DNA of 64,000 nt from CP2-2F sp034432555. GTDB lineage: Bacteria > Chloroflexota > Anaerolineae > Aggregatilineales > UBA2796. The first letter of the stretch is position 1, and every line of letters starts with the position of its first letter. The position numbers and the translations under genes were made by a program. Positions 51,185-59,795 of the stretch are shown here, piece by piece. Below the pieces are notes generated by a model. It saw only the letters and a list, made by a program, of their open reading frames with translations. It was not told the DNA's origin and ran no database searches. The stretch lies in contig DAOUBW010000014.1 in assembly GCA_034432555.1 (NCBI GenBank), forward strand, positions 124,001-188,000, given 5' to 3'.

Positions 51185-52366
51185 ATGAACATTCAAAATA
51201 AAGTTGTGCTGGGCATTGCATCCTTTGTTGGCATCATGCTGCTCGTCGGCTGGATTGTCATCAATGAGCCAGCACGCATGGAAGTCTTTACCCAGCAGTG
51301 GGAAGGGCGTTCTATAGAGCGCGGCGCGGAACTCTACCTGAACAACTGCTATAGCTGCCATGCGGAGGATGGTTTGGGCTTATCGGGCTATGCGCCTGCC
51401 CTTAAGAATCCGATGCTCTTTCTAGACGAAAATCCGGGCAAGGTGGCAAACGATGAACTGCGCGCCTTACGTGCTGAGCGTGACCGCCTTGTGCGCGCCA
51501 TAGACACCTATCAGGCAGATATTGCTGAGCGTGTTGAGCTGATGGCTCGCCGCGATGCTGCCGCTGAAGGCTCTGAGGAACGCCAGCGCCTGCAATTGCA
51601 GCTGGATGATCTGGATACGCGCATTCGCCTGTTCGACCCTGCCACGCCGCAGAAGATTGATGAACTCTTGCCGCGTATCGCCGAACAAGAGGCAAAAGTG
51701 GAGGAACTGCGCGCCCAAGGCTGGGAACTGAACCGCGATACGCGCCTCAAAGAACTCTCTTGGACGGGTGGCTTAGAGGCATATTTGCGCTCCACGCTGA
51801 TCGCCGGGCGCCCAACCAGCGGGCAGCTTTGGAATGGCAACATCATGCAGGCGTGGGGGCAAGAAGCCGGCGGTCCGCTCCGCCCAGACGAGATTGAGAA
51901 CCTGGTTGCTTACCTGATCAACTACCGCGAAGAGGCAATCAAGCTGACGCCAAACGATGTGCGCCAGCAGTTCAAGATTGCCGGTGAAGGCACCGTAGAT
52001 GCCGATAAGGAAGTGTTGGGCGCCGGTGTGGATGTCATGGTGCTTGACCTGAGCGGCGGCGATGCGGCAGCCGGTCAGCAGAAGTACACGGCATTTGGCT
52101 GTGCAGCGTGCCACAGTGCCGCCGGCGGCGCTGCCTACAACTTTGCGCCAACGGCAGGCACCTACACCCGTGTGGAGAATATCCGCCTCAGGCTGGATCA
52201 GTTCGCTGACTACACTGCCGAGCAATACCTCGCCGAGTCGATCTTGTATCCCAGCCGCTACATCGTGCCGGGTGGCGAGGCAGTGCAGATGCCCGCCAAC
52301 TACGCCGATCAGATGGACTTGCAAGACCTGAAGGACGTAATCGCCTACCTTAGCACTTACCGCTAA
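51185..52366 (+). CDS. Membrane-anchored di-haem cytochrome c
   Basis: A 393-residue protein with one N-terminal membrane helix (about 6-26). Two class-I cytochrome c domains carry CYSCH (C55-H59) and CAACH (about 303-307). Between them a long, charged segment (about 90-190, DELRALRAERDRLVRAIDTYQADIAERVEL in part) is predicted to be a coiled coil, which is unusual inside a cytochrome. Methionines near the C-terminus (QMPANYADQM) are candidate axial ligands. It is the third gene of the operon and should take electrons from the Rieske protein. A strong terminator follows. Confidence 0.92.
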   Translation: MNIQNKVVLGIASFVGIMLLVGWIVINEPARMEVFTQQWEGRSIERGAELYLNNCYSCHAEDGLGLSGYAPALKNPMLFLDENPGKVANDELRALRAERDRLVRAIDTYQADIAERVELMARRDAAAEGSEERQRLQLQLDDLDTRIRLFDPATPQKIDELLPRIAEQEAKVEELRAQGWELNRDTRLKELSWTGGLEAYLRSTLIAGRPTSGQLWNGNIMQAWGQEAGGPLRPDEIENLVAYLINYREEAIKLTPNDVRQQFKIAGEGTVDADKEVLGAGVDVMVLDLSGGDAAAGQQKYTAFGCAACHSAAGGAAYNFAPTAGTYTRVENIRLRLDQFADYTAEQYLAESILYPSRYIVPGGEAVQMPANYADQMDLQDLKDVIAYLSTYR

Positions 52367-52391
52367 GCGCGTCCGTCCGCCCAAAGTGCAG

Positions 52392-52430
52392 CGTCCGCCG
52401 GAGTGTTTTCTAGGCGGACGTTTTTGTTTT
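52392..52430 (+). terminator. Rho-independent terminator of the cytochrome operon
   Basis: CGTCCGCC (52392-52399) pairs with GGCGGACG (52413-52420), followed at once by TTTTTGTTTT. It lies 25 nt past the cytochrome c stop. Confidence 0.9.
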
Positions 52431-52533
52431 ACAAAAGCGTTCGGTTTTAAGCCGACCTACTCGCTATTTATATAGAAGTGATCTACAATCAAGCTATAGA
52501 CGTTGTAATGCATCTTGCAACAAGGAGTGACTC

Positions 52534-53478
52534 ATGAGCAGCCCACGTTTTGCCTTCTTTCAGGGGAAAATCGTGCCGATTGAGCAGGCAAAAGTCAGTG
52601 TGATGACACACGCGCTCAACTATGGCACGGCTGTTTTCGGTGGAATGCGCGCCTATTGGAATGCCGATAAAGCCGAACTCTACCTGTTCCGTCCGATTGA
52701 TCACTTCGTGCGCTTGAAGCAATCCGCTGAGCTGCTGCTGATGGATGTTCCTTACACACCAGAGCAACTACGCGCCATTCTGGTGGACTTGCTGCGCCAC
52801 GAAAACTATCACCAAGATACCTACATTCGCCCGCTGGCGTACAAGTCGCACGAGGGCATTGGGGTGCGTTTGCACGATCTGGAGAGCGATCTGACCATTT
52901 TCGCCATTCCCTTTGGCAGCTATCTTGAGCATGAGGAGGGCTTGAAACTTGGCACGTCCACCTGGCGGCGCGTGGATGACACCGCTATTCCTGTGCGCGG
53001 CAAGATCAGCGGCGCTTATGCCAACTCTGCCCTGATCAAGACTGAAGTCGTCATGAATGGGCATGACGAGGCGCTGGTGCTAAACCATGACGGGCATGTC
53101 TCCGAGGCAAGTGCTGCCAACTTATTCATGGTGCGCGGTGGTAAGGTCATCACACCGCCGGTCTACGCCAATATCCTAGAGGGCATTGTGCGCCGCAGCT
53201 TGTTCACGCTCATCACCGAGCAGTTGGGCATGGACATTGTGGAGCGCGAGATTGACCGCAGCGAACTCTACGTGGCAGATGAGGTGTTCCTGTGCGGCAC
53301 AGGCGTGCAGATCGCCGCAGTTTCCTACGTGGATCACCGTCCTGTTGGCACGGGCAAGATGGGCGAGTTTGTGCGCTCGCTACGGCAGCTCTTCTTTGAT
53401 GTGGTGCGCGGCAACGTGCCGCAGTATGCCGATTGGCTCTACCCGGTCTACGCCCGCGAGGCAATCAGCGCCGACTAA
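52534..53478 (+). CDS. ilvE: Branched-chain amino-acid aminotransferase
   Basis: A 314-residue fold-type IV PLP enzyme interconverting Leu/Ile/Val and their 2-oxo acids. The N-terminal segment VSVMTHALNYGTAVFGGMRAYW, PLP lysine K157 in GKISGAYANSALIKTE, EALVLNHDGHVSEASAANLFMV and the phosphate-binding SAD/ADEVFLCGTG region are all present. AAGGAGTGA precedes the ATG. A TACAAT box at 52484-52489 is a candidate -10. It stands alone between two terminators and complements the liv uptake system elsewhere in the window. Confidence 0.94.
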   Translation: MSSPRFAFFQGKIVPIEQAKVSVMTHALNYGTAVFGGMRAYWNADKAELYLFRPIDHFVRLKQSAELLLMDVPYTPEQLRAILVDLLRHENYHQDTYIRPLAYKSHEGIGVRLHDLESDLTIFAIPFGSYLEHEEGLKLGTSTWRRVDDTAIPVRGKISGAYANSALIKTEVVMNGHDEALVLNHDGHVSEASAANLFMVRGGKVITPPVYANILEGIVRRSLFTLITEQLGMDIVEREIDRSELYVADEVFLCGTGVQIAAVSYVDHRPVGTGKMGEFVRSLRQLFFDVVRGNVPQYADWLYPVYAREAISAD

Positions 53479-53511
53479 CAACAACAGCCAGGTGCCATCT
53501 CACAGCCGCTT

Positions 53512-53535
53512 GGGCGCATTTCGGTGCGCCCTTTT
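53512..53535 (+). terminator. Rho-independent terminator of ilvE
   Basis: GGGCGCA-TTTCGG-TGCGCCC followed by TTTT, 33 nt past the ilvE stop. The stem is perfect and the loop is short. Confidence 0.88.
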
Positions 53536-53543
53536 ACGTGGGA

Positions 53544-53693
53544 TTAGAAGAATTTACCCCACCCTAAATCCCGCCCCGCACGCAGGGCGGGACTTCGCAC
53601 ACCCTCTGATCTCCTTTCTTCGCTTGCGGCGAAAGGGCTGGAGAGATGGGTTGGCTGCGCCGCCGCACCTAGACTATCACTACACAATTCACC
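53544..53693. repeat. Dispersed repeat, copy C
   Basis: The most complete copy in this orientation: TTAGAAGAATTTACCCCACC at the start, the GC-rich inverted stretch, CTCTGATCTCCTTTCTTCGC, GGGTTGGCT, and ACACAATTCACC at the end. It lies 9 nt after the ilvE terminator and before an M23 peptidase gene. It matches copy B along its whole length and copy A along its first ~100 nt. Confidence 0.8.
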
Positions 53694-53778
53694 GCGCCCT
53701 TTTACGTTCTGCCCTTGCTTGCGCACGCGGCATTGGGTAAAACAGCAGCCAACCGACCGGCTAGGATGGAATGCTGCT

Positions 53779-55395
53779 ATGCCTGTGCGTTTTGCGGTCT
53801 GCCGCGCCTTGATTGTTTTTCTCATAATTGCCCTCGCCCTGCCTGCCCTGCCTGCTGCTGCCCAAGCCGATGTGGATTGCGGCATTGTAGATGGCTTTGA
53901 TTATCCGATTGATGGCATCAGCCTTGATCATGACGATTTCGGCATGTATCGTGCGGGCTTCAACGGCTATCACAGCGGTGTAGATATGGCGTTTGAGCGG
54001 ACGGGTGAGCCTGTCCGTGCTGCTGCGCGTGGCAGGATCACGTTTAGCGATCCTGAGGGCTGGGATACCGAAAAAGGCGTGGTCATCATTGAACACACCC
54101 TGCCCGATCGCAGCATTGTTTTCTCGCTATACGGGCATATGGAGCCGCGTGAGCCGTATATTTTCCCGCGTGTGGGGCAATGCGTGCTGCGTGGCGACAT
54201 CATCGGCACAATTGGCAATCCGCGCAACAGTGCGCCACACCTGCACTATGAAATCCGCCGAATGCGCGCCAGCACGGGCGGTCCCGGCTACTGGAACACT
54301 GATCCGCTGGAAGGCGGTTGGCTGCACCCCATTGAGTTCACCGAGCAGTGGCGGCTGCGGCTAAGCCCTGCCTTCCGTGCCATCGTGACCGCGGGCAGCC
54401 TACCAGCGGCGCCGCCGCTTTGGTTGGCAGATGGCAGCGCTGTGTATGCTACGCGCTTTCAGTTGGAAGGGCGCAGGCTTGCCACCAACGGCGGCGCGCT
54501 GACCACGCCGCTCTGGGCGCTGCGTGTGGATGGCTTAAGTGGCATTGCGCCGCTGCCTGATGGTCGCATTTTGGGCGCAACAGGCGCGGGTCAGGTCTTT
54601 GTTTTTGAGGGAGCGCGTTTCGTTGCCTCATGGCGCGCAGACCGCCCGCTGCGAACGCCGCCGCTGCGCGTAGGCGAGACCATCCTCTTTTTGGATGACC
54701 AAAACCGTGCCGTTGCCTATGAGGTGGATGGGCGCGTGCGCTGGCAGAGCGAACCGCTCGGGCGGCGTATAGAGCGCTACGCGGTCAGCGGCGCGCTGCT
54801 GGCAGCCGCTGTCGAGAATGACGGCGCCTATGAAATCGTGGTGCTGGACAGCGATGGGCGCTTGCTCTATGCAGCGCGGGCGCCTTCGCCTGTTGCGCCT
54901 TTGCCTGTGCAGGGCGGCGGCTTCCTGATCACGGTTGGTTCACAGGTGAACCTGCTCAGCCCGGATGCCGTTCTAACGCCACTCTTGGATGCAGGCATCG
55001 CGCTTGGGCGTGCAGCGCAGGCAGCGGCGGATAGTTTTGGCAATCTCTATATCTACCCCGGCTATGGACAGATGCTCTACGCTTATGCGGCGGGCGGCGG
55101 CTTGCGCTGGACAGTGCGGCTGCCTTCGCTGCCAACACAGCCGCCGCTGCTGGCAGTTGGTGAGGGCTGCCTGCTCTACACGCTGACCGCGGATGGCGCG
55201 CTGCTTGCCTACCGTGCCACCGACGGCACACTGCGTGGCATCGCCTCGCTTTATGCAGGCGGCAGGCAACATCAGCCTTCGGCACGCCTGCTGACTGTGC
55301 TGCCTAACGAATTGGTGCAGTTCTCCGCCGGCTATCTCTCGACGGCTATTGTAGACGGCTTGCAATTAGCGGAGCTATCCACCTGTGCGCCGTAG
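53779..55395 (+). CDS. Exported M23 metallopeptidase with PQQ-like propeller domain
   Basis: A ~538-residue protein from the ATG at 53779, preceded by AGGATGGAA; frame-open codons upstream lack a site. Signal peptide ~1-28 (ALPAAAQA). The M23 (LytM-type) domain has H65-x3-D69 (HSGVDMAF) and H154-L-H156 (APHLHYEI), completing the zinc site. The following ~330 residues form beta-rich blades resembling PQQ/WD-type propellers (VLDSDGRLLYAARAPSPVAPLPV in part). M23 enzymes usually cut peptidoglycan cross-links. A cell-wall hydrolase with a binding tail is inferred. The 3' end overlaps the convergent methyltransferase gene by 21 nt. Confidence 0.88.
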   Translation: MPVRFAVCRALIVFLIIALALPALPAAAQADVDCGIVDGFDYPIDGISLDHDDFGMYRAGFNGYHSGVDMAFERTGEPVRAAARGRITFSDPEGWDTEKGVVIIEHTLPDRSIVFSLYGHMEPREPYIFPRVGQCVLRGDIIGTIGNPRNSAPHLHYEIRRMRASTGGPGYWNTDPLEGGWLHPIEFTEQWRLRLSPAFRAIVTAGSLPAAPPLWLADGSAVYATRFQLEGRRLATNGGALTTPLWALRVDGLSGIAPLPDGRILGATGAGQVFVFEGARFVASWRADRPLRTPPLRVGETILFLDDQNRAVAYEVDGRVRWQSEPLGRRIERYAVSGALLAAAVENDGAYEIVVLDSDGRLLYAARAPSPVAPLPVQGGGFLITVGSQVNLLSPDAVLTPLLDAGIALGRAAQAAADSFGNLYIYPGYGQMLYAYAAGGGLRWTVRLPSLPTQPPLLAVGEGCLLYTLTADGALLAYRATDGTLRGIASLYAGGRQHQPSARLLTVLPNELVQFSAGYLSTAIVDGLQLAELSTCAP

Positions 55396-56181
55396 GGCAA
55401 TCCAGAAATGATCGGCGAGGTAGGCGCTGATGGGCAAGCGCGCAAAGCGGCGCTCTAAGGCGCACAGCAGGCGCATGAGGCGCGGGCGGCGCTCAATGGC
55501 GCGGTAGACATCGCTCGGTGGCAGGAAAACACTCCATCCGTGCAGCCTGTGCAGCTGCCATGCCACACCGAACGCCCTACGGAATTGGCGCGCTGTCGGA
55601 TAGTAGATCGGGAACGCTACACCGCCGATCTGTGCAGTCCCTCTGCCGCGCCAACGGCGCGCCGCTGTGCGGAAATCGGCGTGTGCGGCGTGCCAGAGCG
55701 TTTCCCACGCGCTGAAGCGCCCAATTACGCTGAAGGCTGCATAGCCACCTTGCCGCACCGTGCGCGCCAGCACTGCACTTAAGGCTGCCCAATGGTCGGT
55801 GCAATTCAGCGCGCCGTAGTTGCTATAAACGCCATCAAAGGCAGAGTCGGGCAGCGTCCATGTTTCGGCGTGGGCAAAATCCAGCGGGCGCGTCTCGATC
55901 AGGTGTGCCACACCGTGCTGCGACGCCTTCTGCGCCGTGATCGCCAACATCTGTGGGCTAACATCGGTGGCAAGCACGCGGGCGCCGCGCTGCGCCAGCC
56001 AAACTGCATCCTCACCCGTGCCACAGCCCAGCTCCAATAGGTAAGAGTCTGGTGGGAAAAGCGCGGCAAGGCGCTCCCACAGTTCGGCGCGCAGCCAGCG
56101 GCTCAGCGGTGCGTTGGTGGAGTCAGCGTCGTAGGTGGCAGCGACGCGCTCAAAGGCAGCCCCACTGTCAGGCAAGTTCAT
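55375..56181 (-). CDS. SAM-dependent methyltransferase, class I
   Basis: A 268-residue enzyme from the ATG at 56181, whose ATGA overlaps the stop of the radical SAM gene; this coupling decides the start. SAM-binding motif I is YLLELGCGTGEDAVWLAQRGA, with motif II in ATDVSPQML and the post-motif GVYSNYGALNCT. The C-terminal ~90 residues are specific to this protein. It is the last gene of the phosphoribosyltransferase-radical SAM operon. The methyl acceptor is unknown; its role probably follows the radical SAM step. Confidence 0.88.
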   Translation of the reverse strand: MNLPDSGAAFERVAATYDADSTNAPLSRWLRAELWERLAALFPPDSYLLELGCGTGEDAVWLAQRGARVLATDVSPQMLAITAQKASQHGVAHLIETRPLDFAHAETWTLPDSAFDGVYSNYGALNCTDHWAALSAVLARTVRQGGYAAFSVIGRFSAWETLWHAAHADFRTAARRWRGRGTAQIGGVAFPIYYPTARQFRRAFGVAWQLHRLHGWSVFLPPSDVYRAIERRPRLMRLLCALERRFARLPISAYLADHFWIALRRTGG

Positions 56182-57197
56182 AGCAGGTCGCGCAGCAACG
56201 CTTTTGCACCGCGGTGCAGCGGACACACACAGCGCAAACATTCAGCGCGTTCGCCCGTGCGGTAGGCGCGCCGCAGATCGCGCAATTCAGCGCTGTTCAG
56301 GGCATTTGACAAGGGCTGATCGGCAACACTGCCGCCCGTCGGCAAAAAGTAGCACGGGCGCAGCCTGCCGTCTACTTCCACCACGACAGAGAGGTGCGGT
56401 GCGTTGCAAGGCGGCGCTTGGAAAGCTGCCAAGCTGTGGGCGGCGGCAAAGAAGGTGTGCAGTCGGCGCAGCTTCTGCGGTGATTCGGCGATCAGCCCGC
56501 TGGCGAAATCGGCGGCGTGATCGCGCTCCAGCGCGTCCAGCACGGCGGCAAATTCGGGCAGATCATCAACGCTGAGCGCAGGATTCTGGATTGACTCGGA
56601 CGGACGGACGCCAAATGCCTCTGGATTCGCCGTATCCACCGCCAAAAAGCTGACTTTGCGTGCGCCGTGTGCCTTTGCCACCCGAACAATTGCCGAGAGG
56701 TGGCGAAAGTTGGCGCGCTGCACCGTTGTGCGCGTTGTGATCGGCAGGTGTGGTGCAAGCGCCAGCATACCTTCGAGGATCAGCGGCAGTGCATCCACAC
56801 CGCGAATGTGCGCGTAAAGCTCAGGCGTGGCGGCATCCAAGCTGAGCGTGAGCTGATCAACCGTCTCGATCACTTGCGCCGCCTGCTTCTTGAGCAAAAT
56901 ACCGTTGGTCAGCAAACCGACCTTAATAGCGTTTGCCCGAAAGGCAGCGGCAATCTCTGCCCAGTGCGGATGCTGCATTGCTTCGCCGCCGCTGAACAGG
57001 ACATGCCGCATACCCAGCCCGGCGGCTTCCTCTGCCAAGCGCAGCGCCAGCGCCAGCGGCATGGTGCGGCGCGGCGCACGCCAAATATTGCAGGTTAGGC
57101 AGCGGCTGTTGCAGCCATCGGTCAGGTAAAGCACCAACAGCGGCAGCCCATAGAGCCGATCCGAGCGCAAATTGAGCAGCGGGCGCACATCAACCAT
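56178..57197 (-). CDS. Radical SAM protein with SPASM-like C-terminal cluster
   Basis: A 339-residue radical SAM enzyme. The [4Fe-4S] cluster motif is C29-x3-C33-x2-C36 (DGCNSRCLTCNIW), with the GGE-type segment FSGGEAMQHPHW following. The C-terminal region has spaced cysteines (PPCNAPH, RPCYFLP, ECLRCVCPLHRG), as in SPASM/twitch domains that bind auxiliary clusters and often act on peptides, proteins or cofactors. It sits 8 nt after the phosphoribosyltransferase stop and overlaps the methyltransferase start. No short precursor-peptide gene was found next to it. The substrate is unknown. Confidence 0.9.
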   Translation of the reverse strand: MVDVRPLLNLRSDRLYGLPLLVLYLTDGCNSRCLTCNIWRAPRRTMPLALALRLAEEAAGLGMRHVLFSGGEAMQHPHWAEIAAAFRANAIKVGLLTNGILLKKQAAQVIETVDQLTLSLDAATPELYAHIRGVDALPLILEGMLALAPHLPITTRTTVQRANFRHLSAIVRVAKAHGARKVSFLAVDTANPEAFGVRPSESIQNPALSVDDLPEFAAVLDALERDHAADFASGLIAESPQKLRRLHTFFAAAHSLAAFQAPPCNAPHLSVVVEVDGRLRPCYFLPTGGSVADQPLSNALNSAELRDLRRAYRTGERAECLRCVCPLHRGAKALLRDLL

Positions 57198-57205
57198 AAA
57201 GGCGC

Positions 57206-57736
57206 TCAGTTATCCTCAGGCGAGCCCAGTGGAATGCGATCCGTGCCGCGATCCACTTCCCACGGATAGATGACGTGCGCGTCGGCAACGGCGGCATAGA
57301 AATCAGGTTCGGCGCGGCTGAACAGCGAACGGTAGGGATTAAAATGCAACACGCACGAAAACGGCGTTGCGCCGGCGGCAAGGCAGCGGTTCTTCACGGC
57401 TGTGCTGGTGCGCCCACTGCCCCATACGTCATCTACAATTAGAGTGCGCCGTCCAGAGAGCAACTCATCCTCAGGGAACTGCAAAAAGGTTGGCATGGCG
57501 GCAAGCTGTGCGCGTGGCTCTAGGTTGCCTTGAAAGCTGACCGCCGCAATTAGGGTATAGCTGATGTCCAACGCCTCGCTGAGCAAGCCGCCGGGAATAA
57601 TGCCGCCGCGCGTGATGATCAGCATGGCGTCGAAATAACCGACGTTGCGAATCTGCGGCACGAGAACATCGATCAACCGATCAACATCTGCCCAAGAGAG
57701 CAGCGCGTGGCGGGGCATGTGAGGCGGTGTGGACAT
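57206..57736 (-). CDS. Phosphoribosyltransferase-type protein
   Basis: A 176-residue protein starting at the ATG at 57736, with AAAGGA 9 nt upstream. The PRPP-binding loop is TLIVDDVWGSGRTSTAVKNR, and a hydrophobic core strand SYTLIAAVSFQG fits a type I PRTase fold (Xpt/Hpt-like). PRTases of this size either salvage bases or sense nucleotides. Being first in an operon with a radical SAM enzyme and a methyltransferase suggests modification of a ribosylated small molecule, which is inference. Confidence 0.87.
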   Translation of the reverse strand: MSTPPHMPRHALLSWADVDRLIDVLVPQIRNVGYFDAMLIITRGGIIPGGLLSEALDISYTLIAAVSFQGNLEPRAQLAAMPTFLQFPEDELLSGRRTLIVDDVWGSGRTSTAVKNRCLAAGATPFSCVLHFNPYRSLFSRAEPDFYAAVADAHVIYPWEVDRGTDRIPLGSPEDN

Positions 57737-57855
57737 AAGCAAATATCCTTTTGCGTTGGACGACCAATCAGGCAAGGTGAGGCTGAATCGTAGCGCAGTC
57801 AGGGCGGGCGCGCAACTGCGATAGGCTCACCCGCGCCGAACACACCACAATCAGG

Positions 57856-57861
57856 TATAAT
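57856..57861 (+). promoter_or_regulatory. -10 element of the epimerase operon
   Basis: A perfect TATAAT 45 nt upstream of the ATG at 57906, in the 169-nt divergent gap to the phosphoribosyltransferase gene. No clear -35 box. Confidence 0.45.
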
Positions 57862-57905
57862 GAACAGCCTAACACACAACACGCGGCAGTTCTGTAGGTG
57901 AGACA

Positions 57906-58856
57906 ATGATTTTGGTGACGGGCGGCACAGGCTTTGTGGGACAAGCGTTGATCGCACGGCTTGCCCAAGAAGGCAAGCCTGTACGCGTGCTTTCGGCACA
58001 CAGCCCAAAAGTACCCTCTGCACTAGGCGAAACGGTGGAAGTGGTCGAGGGCAGCATCTACAATGCCGAGAGCCTCTACCGCGCCATGATCGGTGTCCAT
58101 ACGGTCTTTCACCTTGCCAGCGCGCAGTGGTGGGGCAGAAAGCGCGATCTAGAGCGGATAGACCTACAAGGCACGCAGAACATCATCACGGCGGGGCGTT
58201 CGGCGCGCATCGGGCGGTTGGTGGTGCTGAGCCATTTGGGCGCGGCGCCGTCGTCTGCCTTCACGCTGCTACGGGTCAAGGGACAAGTTGAGGAACTGGT
58301 GCGTGCCAGTGGTTTGGCGTACACCATCTTCCGCAGCGGCTTGGTCTTTGGGCGCGGCGATACCTTTATCAATGGTATCGCGCAGCTTTTACGGGCAAAT
58401 CCGTTCGTCTTTTTCCAGCCAGGGCGCGGTGAAGGGCTGCTGCATCCACTCTACATCGACGACCTGATCGAGGCGTTGGTAGGCAGCATGGAACATCTGG
58501 ATACAGTCGATCAAACGCTGAGCATTGGCGGACCAGAATTGATGACCTTTAACGAGATTGTCCGCACAGTGATGCGCGTGACCAAAGCACCGCGCCTGAT
58601 CGTGCCGATGCCACCGTGGATGCTGCGTGTGGCAGCCGGTCTTCTCGGCAGAATTTTTCCCTACTTTCCGCTGACGCTGCAATGGCTTGATCTGCTCGCC
58701 AGCAACCGCACAGCCTCCATGAGTACGCTCTACGATTTGTTCGAAATGCGGCCGCGCCGCTTTGAAGATACGATCCTCACCTACATGCGCGGCAGGCGTT
58801 ACGGCGTGGAACTGCTCCGCGCGATGCTGCGCCGCCGCCCACGCCGCATCGCTTAG
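57906..58856 (+). CDS. NAD(P)-binding epimerase/dehydratase-like SDR protein
   Basis: A 316-residue extended/atypical SDR protein. The Rossmann motif is ILVTGGTGFVGQALI at the very N-terminus, followed by VFHLASAQWWG and VVLSHLGAAPSSAFTLLRVKG; the canonical YxxxK is not evident, so it is probably of the atypical (NDUFA9/NmrA-like) type. The C-terminal ~100 residues contain RLIVPMPPWMLRVAAGLLGRIFPYFPL, a region that may touch the membrane. It starts a co-directional run of five genes. Confidence 0.85.
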   Translation: MILVTGGTGFVGQALIARLAQEGKPVRVLSAHSPKVPSALGETVEVVEGSIYNAESLYRAMIGVHTVFHLASAQWWGRKRDLERIDLQGTQNIITAGRSARIGRLVVLSHLGAAPSSAFTLLRVKGQVEELVRASGLAYTIFRSGLVFGRGDTFINGIAQLLRANPFVFFQPGRGEGLLHPLYIDDLIEALVGSMEHLDTVDQTLSIGGPELMTFNEIVRTVMRVTKAPRLIVPMPPWMLRVAAGLLGRIFPYFPLTLQWLDLLASNRTASMSTLYDLFEMRPRRFEDTILTYMRGRRYGVELLRAMLRRRPRRIA

Positions 58857-58879
58857 AAACACCTATCCTGAGAGGCACT

Positions 58880-59782
58880 ATGTCCGACTATGTTATCCGT
58901 CCGCTGAAAACTCTGGAAGAATTGAAGGCTGTAGAGACACTTCAGCGCTTGGTTTGGGACGATCCAACCACAGTTATCTACCAGCATATGCTGATCTCGC
59001 TGGCACGCAACGGCGGCTCGATCTTGGGCGCGCTGCGCGGTGAGCAGTTGATCGGCTTCATCATCAGCTATCTTGGCACCGAAGCGCCTGAGTCAGACCG
59101 CCCGGCGATGGCAAACCTGAAACTGGTCTCGCAGCGCATGGCAGTGCAGCCTGAATATCGTGGCACGGGCGTCGGCTACGATCTGAAGCTGGCGCAGCGC
59201 CGTTTTGCCATTGAGCAAGGCATTCGCCTGATCACCTGGACATTTGATCCGTTGGTCAGCCGCAACGCGCATTTGAACATCCGCAAGTTGGGCGCCATTG
59301 GGCAAGTCTACTACCGTGATTATTATGGCAGTGGCGATTCAGCGTTGGTGAAGCTGCATTCGTCCGACCGCCTGCTGGCAGAATGGTGGGTGACCAGCAA
59401 TCGCGTTGAGCAGCGCCTCAGCGGCAAGCGCACTCACCTAACCTTACAGCAGTACATTGACGGCACCGCCAACATCCTGAATCCGACGGGCGTGAGTGCG
59501 CAAAACCTGCCCACGCCCGCCGAGCAAGTTGAGCAGCCACAAAGCACGCTCGCTTTGTTTGAAATTCCATCCGATTATGATGCAATTTTGAACAGCGATG
59601 TAGGCTTGGCAGAGGCGTGGCGCGCTCACAGCCGCGGCGTGCTGGAGCGCCTGATCAACAACGAAGGCTATGCCGTTACGGATTTTATCCACGGTGAATA
59701 TGAAGGGCGCAGCCGCAGCTTTTACGTGCTAAGCTACGCTGAATATAGCGAGATTCGCCTTAACCGTTTCAGCACTAACTAG
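58880..59782 (+). CDS. GNAT-family acyltransferase (COG3375-like, probable amino-acid N-acyltransferase)
   Basis: A 300-residue protein. The N-terminal ~150 residues form a GNAT domain with the acetyl-CoA/succinyl-CoA binding motif QPEYRGTGVGYDLKLAQRRFAI and an upstream LIGFIISYLGTEAP strand; the C-terminal half is family-specific. In several bacteria a COG3375 GNAT gene sits directly beside an N-succinylamino-acid racemase, where it succinylates D-amino acids. Here the racemase-like gene begins 13 nt downstream, so the same role is likely. Succinyl-CoA specificity is inferred from context. Confidence 0.85.
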   Translation: MSDYVIRPLKTLEELKAVETLQRLVWDDPTTVIYQHMLISLARNGGSILGALRGEQLIGFIISYLGTEAPESDRPAMANLKLVSQRMAVQPEYRGTGVGYDLKLAQRRFAIEQGIRLITWTFDPLVSRNAHLNIRKLGAIGQVYYRDYYGSGDSALVKLHSSDRLLAEWWVTSNRVEQRLSGKRTHLTLQQYIDGTANILNPTGVSAQNLPTPAEQVEQPQSTLALFEIPSDYDAILNSDVGLAEAWRAHSRGVLERLINNEGYAVTDFIHGEYEGRSRSFYVLSYAEYSEIRLNRFSTN

Positions 59783-59795
59783 AGAGGAATATCTC

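Noticed and set aside
55375..57905. RiPP-type biosynthetic cluster around the radical SAM gene
   Set aside because: No short precursor-like gene with a leader and a Cys/Gly-rich core was found in the operon or its flanks; a phosphoribosyltransferase is also unusual for that setting.
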